Positions 32,555 through 41,523 of a stretch of 64,000 nt of DNA are shown here, piece after piece. The DNA comes from Trueperaceae bacterium (GTDB lineage Bacteria > Deinococcota > Deinococci > Deinococcales > Trueperaceae): NCBI GenBank assembly GCA_011389865.1, contig JAABTL010000010.1:20687-84686 (forward strand), read 5' to 3'. How positions within the stretch are numbered: the stretch's first letter is position 1; each line of letters opens with the position of its first letter. The position numbers were made by a program, and so were the translations under genes. Under the pieces are notes generated by a model, which was given only the letters and a program-made list of their open reading frames with translations, was not told where the DNA came from and searched no databases.

Positions 32555-34204
32555 ATGCAGCAAGCCCCCGGCGACGTCGTGCTGTACGAGTTGTACGTCC
32601 GCGCCTTCCGCGACGCCAGCGGCGACGGCCATGGTGACCTTCGCGGCGTCATCGAGAAGCTCGACCACGTCGCGTCGCTCGGCGTCGACGTGCTGTGGCT
32701 GCTGCCGATCTCGCCCTCGCCCCTGCTCGACGACGGCTACGACGTCTCGGATTTCCGAGGCGTCCACCCCGACTACGGCTCGCTCGACGACCTGCGCGAG
32801 CTGATCGACGCCGCACACGCCCGTGGGCTGCGGGTGATCACCGACCTGGTGCTCAACCACACCAGCGCGGACCACCCGTGGTTCCAGGCGTCGCGCCGTC
32901 GCGAGGGCGGCAAGGACGGCTGGTACGTGTGGACCGACGACCCGACCACCTACGCCGGCACGCGGATCATCTTCACCGACAGCGAGACCTCGAACTGGAC
33001 CTTCGACGAGGCCCGCGGCCAGTACTATTGGCACCGCTTCTTCCACCACCAGCCCGATCTCAACTACGACCACCCCGAGGTGCGGGCCGAGATGCTCGAC
33101 CTCGTGCGCTTCTGGCTCGAGTTCGGCGTCGACGGCTTCCGGCTCGACGCCATCCCCTACCTGTACGAGCGCGAGGGCACGATCAACGAGAACCTGCCCG
33201 AGACCCACGGCTTCCTGCGCGAGGTGCGGCGTCTGGTCGACGAGGTCAAGCCGGGCGCCTTCCTCCTCGGTGAGGTCAACCAGTGGCCCGAGGACACGAT
33301 GCCGTACTTCGGTGACGGCAGCGACGAGATCCCCTACCTGTTCCACTTCCCCGTGATGCCCAGGCTCTACCGGGCGCTGGCGGAGGGCAGCGTCGCCGGC
33401 ATCCGCTGGATCCTGGAGCGCACGCCGCTGCCGCCCGACGGCTGCAGTTGGGTCGTCTTCCTGCGCAACCACGACGAGTTGACGCTGGAGATGGTGACCG
33501 ACGACGAACGCAGCCTGATGTACGCCGCGTACGCCCCCGACCCACGGATGCGCCTCAACGTCGGCATCCGTCGTCGGCTCGCGCCGCTGCTGGGGTTCGA
33601 CCGGGCTCGCATCGAGCTGATGCACGCGCTGCTGATGACGCTGCCGGGCGCTCCGATCCTCTACTACGGCGACGAGCTCGGCCTGGGCGACGACATCGCC
33701 CTGCCAGATCGGCACGGCGTGCGCACCCCGATGCCGTGGAACGACGGACCACAGGCCGGCTTCAGCGACCACCCGGCCCCCTACCTGCCGCCGGTCGACC
33801 ACCCGCAGGGCGGTTGGCGCACGGTCAACGTCGCGGCGCAGGAGGCCGACCCCGACAGCCTGCTCCACTGGGTTCGGCGGCTGGTGCGCACACGCCGTTC
33901 GCTCACGGCGATCGGCGCTGGTCGCTTCGGTCTGCTCGACGCAGGTGACGACCGCCTGTGCGTGTTCGCGCACGACGCGGGCCCGGGAAGCCACGTGGTC
34001 GCCGTCCACAACCTCAGTGCCGAGGCGGTCACGCTCGACCTGCGCCTCGAGCGCGTGGGCCACTGGCGCCGGGTACTCGCCGGCGGCAGCGTCGGCCCGG
34101 ACGAGGTGTCGTCGCCACCCACCGACGACGGGACGCGGCTGCCGGTGCGCCTGGAGCCGTACGGCTACGCCTGGTGGTCGCACGCCGGGGGATGGGCGTC
34201 GTGA
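32555..34204 (+). CDS. treS: trehalose synthase / GH13 maltose glucosylmutase-like
   Basis: VVLYELYVRAFRDASGDGHGDLRGVIEKLDHVASLGVDVLWLLPISPSPLLDDGYDVSDF, VITDLVLNHTSADHPWFQASRR, GVDGFRLDAIPYLYEREGT, LRNHDELTLEMV. Confidence 0.88.
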   Translation: MQQAPGDVVLYELYVRAFRDASGDGHGDLRGVIEKLDHVASLGVDVLWLLPISPSPLLDDGYDVSDFRGVHPDYGSLDDLRELIDAAHARGLRVITDLVLNHTSADHPWFQASRRREGGKDGWYVWTDDPTTYAGTRIIFTDSETSNWTFDEARGQYYWHRFFHHQPDLNYDHPEVRAEMLDLVRFWLEFGVDGFRLDAIPYLYEREGTINENLPETHGFLREVRRLVDEVKPGAFLLGEVNQWPEDTMPYFGDGSDEIPYLFHFPVMPRLYRALAEGSVAGIRWILERTPLPPDGCSWVVFLRNHDELTLEMVTDDERSLMYAAYAPDPRMRLNVGIRRRLAPLLGFDRARIELMHALLMTLPGAPILYYGDELGLGDDIALPDRHGVRTPMPWNDGPQAGFSDHPAPYLPPVDHPQGGWRTVNVAAQEADPDSLLHWVRRLVRTRRSLTAIGAGRFGLLDAGDDRLCVFAHDAGPGSHVVAVHNLSAEAVTLDLRLERVGHWRRVLAGGSVGPDEVSSPPTDDGTRLPVRLEPYGYAWWSHAGGWAS

Positions 34205-35094
34205 AACGCGCCATGCGCTGGGGTCTCGCGCTCCTGATGGCGTCGCTCGGCGCCTGCACGAGCGACCTGGCGGTGCCCACCGAGCCGCTGCGCCTCCTGC
34301 GGACGGACTGGGCCGTCGCGTACGTCGGGGAGTCGTTCGACGGCGCCCTGCGGCCCACGGGTGGCCTGCGACCGTACCGCTTCGAGGTCGCCGACGGCGA
34401 GCTCCCCCCGGGCATGAGCCTGGCGGCCGGGCGCCTGGTCGGCACGCCGACCGAGGTGGGCCGCTTCGCCTTCACGGTCCAGGTGCGCGACGGCAACCTC
34501 TCGCAGGCCCTGCAGCAGGTGGAGTTCGACGTGCGGCCGCTGCCGGACCCCGTGGTGCGTGTCGACGCCCCGCGGACCGAGCTGCGATCGGACGTCCCGC
34601 TCGTCGTCCGGGTCGAGGACGCCCGCGGCTGGCGCGGGGCGCGCATCTCACTGACCTGGGACGCCGAGGCGTTCGCGCTGGTGACCCCACCGTCCCCCGC
34701 CGACGCGCGACTGGCCGTGTTCCACGAGTCCGGTGACGGGTTCCTGTGGATCGACGCGGCGGTGCTCGGCGCGCCGCGCAACGGCGAGTTCGACCTGGGG
34801 CGCTTCAGCCTCCGCCCGCTCGAGCCTCCGGCGCAACTCTCCCTGCGGCTGACGGCCGTGTCGCGCTACAGCGGCGGCGACCACCTCGTCGAGCGCAGCG
34901 AGGGGGTGGCGCCACCGCGGCCCGCGCCCGCGCCGCCAGGTGAGCCGGTCGACGGCGACGAGGACGCGGCGCCAGCGACCGGGGAAGGGGGCCAGGCGGC
35001 ACCGTCGGCGGACGAGGACGCGCCGCCGCCCGCGGACGAAGACGCGCCGCCGCCCGCGGATGGCGACCCGGACGAGGACGAGGAGACTCCATGA
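34192..35094 (+). CDS. lipoprotein with putative-Ig (He_PIG-like) domain and cohesin-like domain; acidic/Pro C-terminal repeats
   Basis: Lipobox LMASLGAC; SFDGALRPTGGLRPYRFEVADGELPPGMSLAAGRLVGTPTEVGRFAFTVQVRD; cohesin-like ARISLTWDAEAFALVTPP...GDGFLWIDAAVLGAPRNGEFDLGRFSLRPL; DEDAPPPA repeats. Confidence 0.7.
   Translation: MGVVKRAMRWGLALLMASLGACTSDLAVPTEPLRLLRTDWAVAYVGESFDGALRPTGGLRPYRFEVADGELPPGMSLAAGRLVGTPTEVGRFAFTVQVRDGNLSQALQQVEFDVRPLPDPVVRVDAPRTELRSDVPLVVRVEDARGWRGARISLTWDAEAFALVTPPSPADARLAVFHESGDGFLWIDAAVLGAPRNGEFDLGRFSLRPLEPPAQLSLRLTAVSRYSGGDHLVERSEGVAPPRPAPAPPGEPVDGDEDAAPATGEGGQAAPSADEDAPPPADEDAPPPADGDPDEDEETP
35010..35064 (+). repeat. short in-frame tandem repeat (24-bp unit, about 2.3 copies) encoding DEDAPPPA
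   Basis: gcggacgaggacgcgccgccgcccgcggacgaagacgcgccgccgcccgcggat. Confidence 0.8.
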
Positions 35095-35738
35095 AGCGTC
35101 ACCCGAGCGTCCCACCGGCCGCACGTGACGGCCGCCGCTGGCGCGCCCTGCGCCCGCGCCGCTGGCTGGCCGTGGCGCTCGTCGCGTTCACGGCCACCGC
35201 CGCGTCCGCCGGCTTCGTCGCGCTCGACCTCTCCCAGCGCCTGGCGGCGGCCGAGAGCGTCGCGGTCGGCGTGATCGGCGACGTCGACGTCGTCGTCCGC
35301 GACGGCGAACCGTGGACCCTGGTGACGATGGAGGTCGAGCGCTGGTGGGTGGCGGCTGGCGCTCGGGTCGCTGGCGACGCAGCGGAAGACGCCGACGCGG
35401 CGGCCGAGGCCGCGCTACCGGGTTCCCTCACCGCCGCGTTCTGGGGGGGGCGTGCGCCCGGCGCACCGCCCCTGCAGGTCGCTGGCGTCCCGACCTTCGC
35501 GCCGGGCGAGCGCGTGCTGTGGCTCTTGCGCGCCGCGGACGACGGGCTCGGCGCCCCGACGGTGGGCGTGACCCAGGGCGTGTGGCGCTGGGCCGCGGGT
35601 GCCTGGCGTGGTGACGACGGCTCGAGCCTCGGCGTCGACGACGACGGTGGCCTGGCCCTGGACGGGCAGGCGGTGCCGGACGAGGTGCTGTTCGCCGCCC
35701 TGGACGCGGCCCTCGACGACCTGGAGGCGCAGCCGTGA
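35091..35738 (+). CDS. secreted/membrane-anchored protein resembling companions of matrixin proteases
   Basis: N-terminal TM/signal; SVAVGVIGDVDVVVRDGEPWTLVTMEVERWW...FWGGRAPGAPPLQVAGVPTFAPGERVLWLLRAADDGLGAPTVGVTQGVWRW; ATGA overlap with the upstream gene. Confidence 0.6.
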   Translation: MKRHPSVPPAARDGRRWRALRPRRWLAVALVAFTATAASAGFVALDLSQRLAAAESVAVGVIGDVDVVVRDGEPWTLVTMEVERWWVAAGARVAGDAAEDADAAAEAALPGSLTAAFWGGRAPGAPPLQVAGVPTFAPGERVLWLLRAADDGLGAPTVGVTQGVWRWAAGAWRGDDGSSLGVDDDGGLALDGQAVPDEVLFAALDAALDDLEAQP

Positions 35739-36388
35739 GCGCCCACCGGCTTCGCTCGCGCCTGGCCTCGACGGTCGCGGCCGTCGCGCTGGCGGCATCG
35801 CTGAGCGGCGCGCTGGCGCTCGAGATCACGGTCGAACCGCCCGACGGCGAGCTGGCCGCCGCGGTCGAGGCCGCGGTGGACGACTGGCGCGCCGCGGGCG
35901 TGGACGTCGACGCCATCGACGCCGCGGTGGTGGTGCGCACTGGCGTGGGCGAGCGCTTCGGGCCCGACGTGACCGCGTGGGTCGTCCTGCGCGGTGGCGC
36001 CGACGATTCCGACCGCGGTTTCGAGATCCTGGTCGCGCCCGCTGCGCGATCTCTGCGCGCGGCCCTGATCCCGGCGCTGGGCGTCGTCCTCGGAGGCACG
36101 CTGGGCCGCGGGGCGCTCGACCCGGTGCTCGACCCCACCGGGCCCCGGCGTCCGACGCCGGCGGACGGGCTGGCGCTCACCGAGCGCCTGAGTGCCCTCC
36201 CCGGCGACCTCAACCGCGACGGCCGCGTCGACTTCGAGGACCTGCTGCTCATGGCCGAGGCCTTCGGGCGCCGGGGCGTCAACCTACCGGCCGACCTCGA
36301 CGGCGACGGCGTCGTCGACGCGGCCGATCTCGATCTCCTGCGGGAGGGTTACGCCTTCGACCCCCCGAACCCGACCGGCACCCGTTGA
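35735..36388 (+). CDS. secreted matrixin-like protein with degenerate active site and C-terminal dockerin type I-like repeats
   Basis: Signal peptide; SLRAALIPALGVVLGGTLGRGALDPVLDP aligns by eye to xxxHELGHxLG...MNP with catalytic residues absent; GDLNRDGRVDFEDLLLMAEAFGRRGVNLPADLDGDGVVDAADLDLLREGY = two EF-hand-like dockerin repeats. Confidence 0.65.
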   Translation: MSAHRLRSRLASTVAAVALAASLSGALALEITVEPPDGELAAAVEAAVDDWRAAGVDVDAIDAAVVVRTGVGERFGPDVTAWVVLRGGADDSDRGFEILVAPAARSLRAALIPALGVVLGGTLGRGALDPVLDPTGPRRPTPADGLALTERLSALPGDLNRDGRVDFEDLLLMAEAFGRRGVNLPADLDGDGVVDAADLDLLREGYAFDPPNPTGTR

Positions 36389-36438
36389 CGCCAAGGCGTC
36401 GTGAACGGGTCGCGGGCACGCCGCCAGGCTTCGCTGGA

Positions 36439-36732
36439 TCAGGGCAGCTCGGCGATCGCCCGCATGAGCTCGACGTCGCGCTCCGTGACCGCGTCACCCG
36501 CGTCGTGCGTCACGAGGCGCAACGAGACCTCGCGGTAGACCCAGCGCAGCTCGGGGTGGTGGCCCTGGCCCTCCGCCAACGCGCCGACCGCGGCGATGAA
36601 GCCCACGGCCGCCGCCGCGCTCGGCAGGCGGCGCTTCAACGCCAGCGCCCCATCGTCCGCGAGCGTCCAACCGGGGCACGCCGCTAGCGCAGCGGCGATC
36701 GCCGCGTCGTCCAACACTTTGCTGCCAGCCAC
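36439..36732 (-). CDS. pterin-4a-carbinolamine dehydratase
   Basis: CPGWTLADDGALALKRRLPSAAAAVGFIAAVGALAEGQGHHPELRWVYREVSLRLVTHDAGDAVTERDVELM. Confidence 0.88.
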   Translation of the reverse strand: MAGSKVLDDAAIAAALAACPGWTLADDGALALKRRLPSAAAAVGFIAAVGALAEGQGHHPELRWVYREVSLRLVTHDAGDAVTERDVELMRAIAELP

Positions 36733-36736
36733 GTCC

Positions 36737-38626
36737 TCAGCTCCTCCTGCCGCGAAGCGCGCGGCCACGCAAGAAGACCAGGGCGACGTCGTCCTCGCCA
36801 CGGGCGGCGACGAGCACGCCGCCGGGCACCGACTCGACCATCGTCTCGGTGAACGAACCGACCACCCGCCCCGGCAACATGACGACGACCTGCTCGCGCC
36901 CCGTCTTGGAGCGCGGGCGGTAGCGGCGCACGGTGAGCTTGAGCGTGCCGAGGTCGGCGGTCGTCGGCTCGTCGCTCAGCGTGTAGACCGCGCCCTCCGC
37001 GTCGTCCTCGCGCTCGAAGAGACCGGTCAGGTCGCCCGGATCGGCCGACAGCGCCGTCAGGATGCGCTGCACCACGCCGTGCATGAGGTGCTCGTCCAGC
37101 GCGGTACCGGCCGCCGCCGCGGCGCCCTGCAGCAGCCCCTCGACGGCCACGCGCCGGTTCGGCGACCTGGCGGTCACGGTGCCGGCGCGCGCGATCGCAC
37201 GGCCGACGACGTTCTCGTCGACGCCCCCCGCGACGCCCGCGACGAACGACAGGACCTCGACCAGGGTCGGGTGCCGATCGTGACTCAGCACGTAGGCCTG
37301 CACCAGCGCCTCCGAGAGACGCGTGGCCAACCCCCGCCCCCCGTCCGCCCAACGCAGATGCAGGTAGTCGCCCTCGCGGTCCACGCGCAGCTCTCCCCGA
37401 CCGACCTGGATCGTCGCCCGACGAGAGAGCGGGTGGGCCCGCTCATCGACGAACAGCGTGCGACTCTCACCGGTACCCATCACCGCCACCTCGTGGCCAC
37501 CCAGCGTGAAGCGGACCGGCGACGACATGTTCAGCGTCAGTGCGTCCGCGTCGTGCGGAACGCGCTCCCAGCGCAGCGCGGGCAGGCGACCGAGCAAGAC
37601 GCCGCCGCCGAGGCGGGGCGGCGCGGCGGAGCCACCGACGCGCGCCGGCAGGAGCCGCTGCAGCCGCTCGAACAGCGCCTGGACCGCATCGAGGTTGCGC
37701 GCCACGTCGCGCTGAAACGTCGCTCGCGACTGGCGCTCGAACGCCAGGGCCTCGCTCAGGCGGGCCTCGATGTCGCGCCGCAACGCGGCCCGCTGGGCCT
37801 CCGGGAGACGCTCCTTGCTGACCTCCTGCATGGCCGTCCGCAACTCCTTCGTCGAGGGGCCGCGCCGCACGATCGGCGTGAGCTTGCCGGCGTACGGGTC
37901 CTTCGCGACGATGGTCATGGCCTGCCGCGCGAACGGGAGCGCCTGGGCCTCCGGCACCTCGAGCCGCGGCAGCGGCGAATCGGGCCCGCCGATCGTCAGG
38001 ATCAACTGGACGAGGTCGCGCCCGATCTCGGCCAGGCTGTCGAGGTCGGACAGCGAGACGAGCGCGTCGTCGGGCTCCGCCAACGGCTCCACCACGCGGA
38101 AACCACGCAGCGTCGGATCGAGGACGGTGTCGCGCTGCTCGGCGTGGCGCCGCAGGTTGCGCAGCATCGTGTAGATCAGCCGCGGCGTCAGCCGGTCGCG
38201 CTCGGCGCGCCAAGCGGCACCGAAGCGGGCCATGGCCTCGTCGATCTCGTCGCGCCACACGCGCTCGGCGAGGCGCTGCAGCACGAGTTGCTCCTCACGC
38301 TCGTCGTGGCTCAACTCGACCGCGGCTGCACCGGTGTCGAGGATCCCGTCGTTCTCGGCCACCGAGCCGTCGTCGATCCGCAGCGCGTCGAGCGTGGCCA
38401 CCCGCGACGGCGACCTCTGTGGCTGCAACTGGGCGAGGGCGTTCAGGCGCCGCGACACCGAGACGAAGCGGGCCCGATCGTCCGTTCCGAGCGACGCCAG
38501 GCCCTGCTCGATCGCACGCCTCAACTCCCACAGGTCCACCAGGCCGCCACGCACCGGCTGCTGTCGCTCCAGCGCGTCGACCTTGTACTCCAGGAGTTCG
38601 AGCGCGACGGGCTCCAGGCGGACCAT
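36737..38626 (-). CDS. uncharacterised conserved-looking protein (629 aa)
   Basis: Long ORF MVRLEPVALELLEYKVDALERQQPVRGGLVDLWELRRAIEQGL... with typical codon structure, between pterin dehydratase and ferredoxin genes; no family recognised. Confidence 0.75.
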   Translation of the reverse strand: MVRLEPVALELLEYKVDALERQQPVRGGLVDLWELRRAIEQGLASLGTDDRARFVSVSRRLNALAQLQPQRSPSRVATLDALRIDDGSVAENDGILDTGAAAVELSHDEREEQLVLQRLAERVWRDEIDEAMARFGAAWRAERDRLTPRLIYTMLRNLRRHAEQRDTVLDPTLRGFRVVEPLAEPDDALVSLSDLDSLAEIGRDLVQLILTIGGPDSPLPRLEVPEAQALPFARQAMTIVAKDPYAGKLTPIVRRGPSTKELRTAMQEVSKERLPEAQRAALRRDIEARLSEALAFERQSRATFQRDVARNLDAVQALFERLQRLLPARVGGSAAPPRLGGGVLLGRLPALRWERVPHDADALTLNMSSPVRFTLGGHEVAVMGTGESRTLFVDERAHPLSRRATIQVGRGELRVDREGDYLHLRWADGGRGLATRLSEALVQAYVLSHDRHPTLVEVLSFVAGVAGGVDENVVGRAIARAGTVTARSPNRRVAVEGLLQGAAAAAGTALDEHLMHGVVQRILTALSADPGDLTGLFEREDDAEGAVYTLSDEPTTADLGTLKLTVRRYRPRSKTGREQVVVMLPGRVVGSFTETMVESVPGGVLVAARGEDDVALVFLRGRALRGRRS

Positions 38627-38752
38627 GCCGCAGCGTATCCGCCCCACCCCAGCGGGTTGGTGAAGTCCATCGCAGGGGTCGTCGCACGACGTCGATGGGA
38701 ACTGCGGTCCGTGGCTGCCTTGGCCCCCGGACCCGTCCCCCACACATGACCC

Positions 38753-38781
38753 TTGACGGTTCCGCCGGCCTCGGCCATGAT
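38753..38781 (+). promoter_or_regulatory. candidate ferredoxin promoter
   Basis: TTGACG (38753-38758), 17-bp spacer, CATGAT (38776-38781). Confidence 0.55.
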
Positions 38782-38862
38782 GCCCTCGTGCGCGCAGTTC
38801 CCGCGCGCCCGGCTCGCACCGCGGCGACCGAGAGGCCGCCAGGCGATCAGGAAGGAAACCAC

Positions 38863-39099
38863 GTGCCCCACATCATCGCGGAACCCTGCATCGGCGTGAA
38901 GGACCAAGCTTGCGTCGACGTGTGCCCCGTCGAGTGCATCTACGAGGCCGACGACCAGTTCTACATCCACCCCGAGGAGTGCATCGACTGCGGCGCCTGC
39001 ATCCCCGCCTGCCCCGTGGACGCGATCTTCGTCGAGGAGGACGTGCCCGCCGAGTGGGCCTCGTTCATCAAGAAGAACTACGAGCTGTCGGGCCTCTGA
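38863..39099 (+). CDS. 7Fe ferredoxin (3Fe-4S/4Fe-4S)
   Basis: MPHIIAEPCIGVKDQACVDVCPVECIYEADDQFYIHPEECIDCGACIPACPVDAIFVEEDVPAEW. Confidence 0.95.
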   Translation: MPHIIAEPCIGVKDQACVDVCPVECIYEADDQFYIHPEECIDCGACIPACPVDAIFVEEDVPAEWASFIKKNYELSGL

Positions 39100-39182
39100 A
39101 GTAGCCCCACGGATCGACGACGCCCGGTCTCGCGGCGAGTCCGCGGACCGCGGCGTCGGGTCGTGTCAGCGGTCGGGCCGGG

Positions 39183-40298
39183 TCACCTCGCGGCGGCGAG
39201 CTGACGCAGGACACCACCGAGCACGGCGATCGAGCGATCGAGCTCGTCGAGCGCCAACCGCTCGACGGGCGTGTGATCGAGCGCGGCGTCGCCGGGACCG
39301 TAGGCGACCGTGTCGCCGCTCCACGCCGGCGCGACGACGTTCCAGTCGGACGTGCCGGTCTTGACCCGGGGCGCCGGCACCCCGCCCGCTGCACGGATGG
39401 CCGCGCGGAAGGCGCGCGCGAGGCGCCCGTCACGCTGCGCGCGGACGGCCACCGCGCCGTCGTCCGTCGTCCAGCTCAGTCCCGGCCCCAGGTCGACGGT
39501 CGCGAGCGCGGCGCGCAACGCGTCCGGCGACCAGGCGGGCGGCAGACGCCAGTCGAGCACGGCCTCCGCCCGCTCGGTCATGCCGTCGTGGCTCGAGGCG
39601 AGCGACGTCAACGCGACCTGCAGCCTGTCGAACAGGCGCGCCTCCGCCCCGTCGACCGCGGCCGGCGCCGCCTCGGCAGCCCAGGCCCGCACGCGCGACC
39701 AGGCCGCGACGAGCGCCTCGCAGGCGGTCGCCTCGTCCCTCGCGGCGTGCGCGGCGGGCCGCTCGGCACGCAAGTGCAGCCGCAGGTGCCCCTTGTAGCC
39801 GAGGGTGAGCCCGTCCCAGCCGCTGGGCTCGCCGACGATCAGCAGGTGCGGACGTGGGTAGGCCAGCACGGCGTGACGCGCGCCGCGGCTGCCCGGAGCC
39901 TCCTCCCCCACCGCGCCGACGAAGCGGAGCTCCAGGGCTTCCCGCACGTCGGCGCCGGCCCGCGCCAGGGCCGCCGCCAGCGCCACCGCCGGTCCCTTGG
40001 CGTCGACCGTCCCGCGGCCGTGCAGGATGCCGTCCTCCACGCGCACGGGCGGCCCGCCCGGGAACGTGTCGAGGTGCCCGAGCAGCGTCACCCGCAGCGC
40101 CCCGCGACCGGCGACCGCGACGGCGTTGCCCGCCTCGTCGACGAAGGCCTCGTCGGCGTGGGGCGCCAACGCGGCGACGAACCTCGCGGAGACGGCCGCC
40201 TCCGCGCCGCTGGGGCTCGGCAGCCGCACCACCTCCTCCAACAGGGCGCGCGCGCCGGCGTCGCCCAGCAGGTTCGCGGCGCCGGCGCCGCGCGTCAC
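39183..40298 (-). CDS. lysK: [LysW]-lysine hydrolase LysK
   Basis: LPSPSGAEAAVSARFVAAL, LLGHLDTFPGGPPVRVEDGILHGRGTVDAKGPAVALAAAL, GAVGEEAPGSRGARH, LLIVGEPSGWDGLTLGYKGHLRL; in lys cluster. Confidence 0.88.
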   Translation of the reverse strand: MTRGAGAANLLGDAGARALLEEVVRLPSPSGAEAAVSARFVAALAPHADEAFVDEAGNAVAVAGRGALRVTLLGHLDTFPGGPPVRVEDGILHGRGTVDAKGPAVALAAALARAGADVREALELRFVGAVGEEAPGSRGARHAVLAYPRPHLLIVGEPSGWDGLTLGYKGHLRLHLRAERPAAHAARDEATACEALVAAWSRVRAWAAEAAPAAVDGAEARLFDRLQVALTSLASSHDGMTERAEAVLDWRLPPAWSPDALRAALATVDLGPGLSWTTDDGAVAVRAQRDGRLARAFRAAIRAAGGVPAPRVKTGTSDWNVVAPAWSGDTVAYGPGDAALDHTPVERLALDELDRSIAVLGGVLRQLAAAR

Positions 40299-41500
40299 CG
40301 CCGCAGCACGCGACCGAAGGCGGCGAGCGCCTCGTCGACCTCGTCCTCGCCGATCACGAGCGGCGGCACGAAGCGGATGACGCTGGCGCCGGCGTTGATC
40401 AGCAGGAGGCCCTCGTCGCGTAACGCGGCGATCACGGGAGCGGCCTTCTCCTTGAGCTCGACGCCGAGCATGAGGCCGAGGCCACGGACCTCCCGCACGC
40501 GCGGGCTGCCGAGGGCCTCGATGCCCTCGCGGAAGCGCCGGCCCATCCGCTCCGCGTGCGCCATGAGGTCGCGCGCCTCGATCTCCTCGAGGACCGCCAG
40601 GCCGGCGGCCGCGGCCAGCGGGTTGCCCCCGAAGGTCGTGCCGTGCCCGCCGGCGGGCATCGCGGCGGCGACGGCATCGGTCATCGCCAGCGCGCCGATC
40701 GGCACGCCGCCGGCGAGGCCCTTCGCCAGCGTGACGAGGTCGGGCACGACCCCGGCATGCTCGCTGGCGAGGAAGCGCCCGGTGCGACCGACGCCGCACT
40801 GGATCTCGTCGAACGCCAGCAGCGCGCCGCGCTCGTCGGCGAGCTCGCGTGCCCGCCGCAGGTAGGCGGCGCTGGCGGGGTGCACCCCGCCCTCGCCCTG
40901 CACCGGCTCCAGCCAGATCATCGCCGTGTCGTCGCCGACGGCGGCGTCGAGCTCGTCGAGGTCGTCGTAGCGCACGAAGTCGACCGGGACGGACAGCGGC
41001 TCGAAGGGCTCGCGGTACTTGACCTCCCAGGTCATCGCGAGCGCGCCGAGCGTCCTGCCGGCGAAGCCGCGCTTGGCGGCGACCACCCGGCGCCGCCCGG
41101 TGGCCACCCGGGACCACTTGAGCGCCGCCTCGTTGACCTCGGCCCCGGAGTTGGCCAGGAAGACGCGTGACAGCGGCGCGGGCAGGTGTTCGAAGAGCTT
41201 GTCGACGAACGCCGTCCGGACGTCGTTGCCGAGGTTCTGCGGGCAGACGATCAGCCGCCGCGCCTGGGCGGCGATCGCGTCCGCCAGGCGGGCGTTGCCG
41301 TGCCCCACGCTGGCGACCGCGATGCCCGCCATGCCGTCGAGGTAGCGGCGGCCGTCGGCGTCGAACAGGCGCGCGCCCTCGCCGCGCACGAAGACCACGT
41401 CGGGCGACCACAGGCCGGGGGCGTGCGCGGCGGCGCGGGCGAGGACATCGGCCGTGCTGGGGAACTCGGGGGCGGCGGCTGCGAAGGTGGCGTCGTTCAT
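40295..41500 (-). CDS. lysJ: [LysW]-aminoadipate semialdehyde aminotransferase LysJ
   Basis: Class III aminotransferase: LFDADGRRYLDGMAGIAVASVGHGNARL, FLANSGAEVNEAALKWSR, LLAFDEIQCGVGRTGRFLA, TLAKGLAGGVPIGAL. Confidence 0.9.
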   Translation of the reverse strand: MNDATFAAAAPEFPSTADVLARAAAHAPGLWSPDVVFVRGEGARLFDADGRRYLDGMAGIAVASVGHGNARLADAIAAQARRLIVCPQNLGNDVRTAFVDKLFEHLPAPLSRVFLANSGAEVNEAALKWSRVATGRRRVVAAKRGFAGRTLGALAMTWEVKYREPFEPLSVPVDFVRYDDLDELDAAVGDDTAMIWLEPVQGEGGVHPASAAYLRRARELADERGALLAFDEIQCGVGRTGRFLASEHAGVVPDLVTLAKGLAGGVPIGALAMTDAVAAAMPAGGHGTTFGGNPLAAAAGLAVLEEIEARDLMAHAERMGRRFREGIEALGSPRVREVRGLGLMLGVELKEKAAPVIAALRDEGLLLINAGASVIRFVPPLVIGEDEVDEALAAFGRVLRR

Positions 41501-41523
41501 GCGGGCTCCTCGGGGATCGGACG

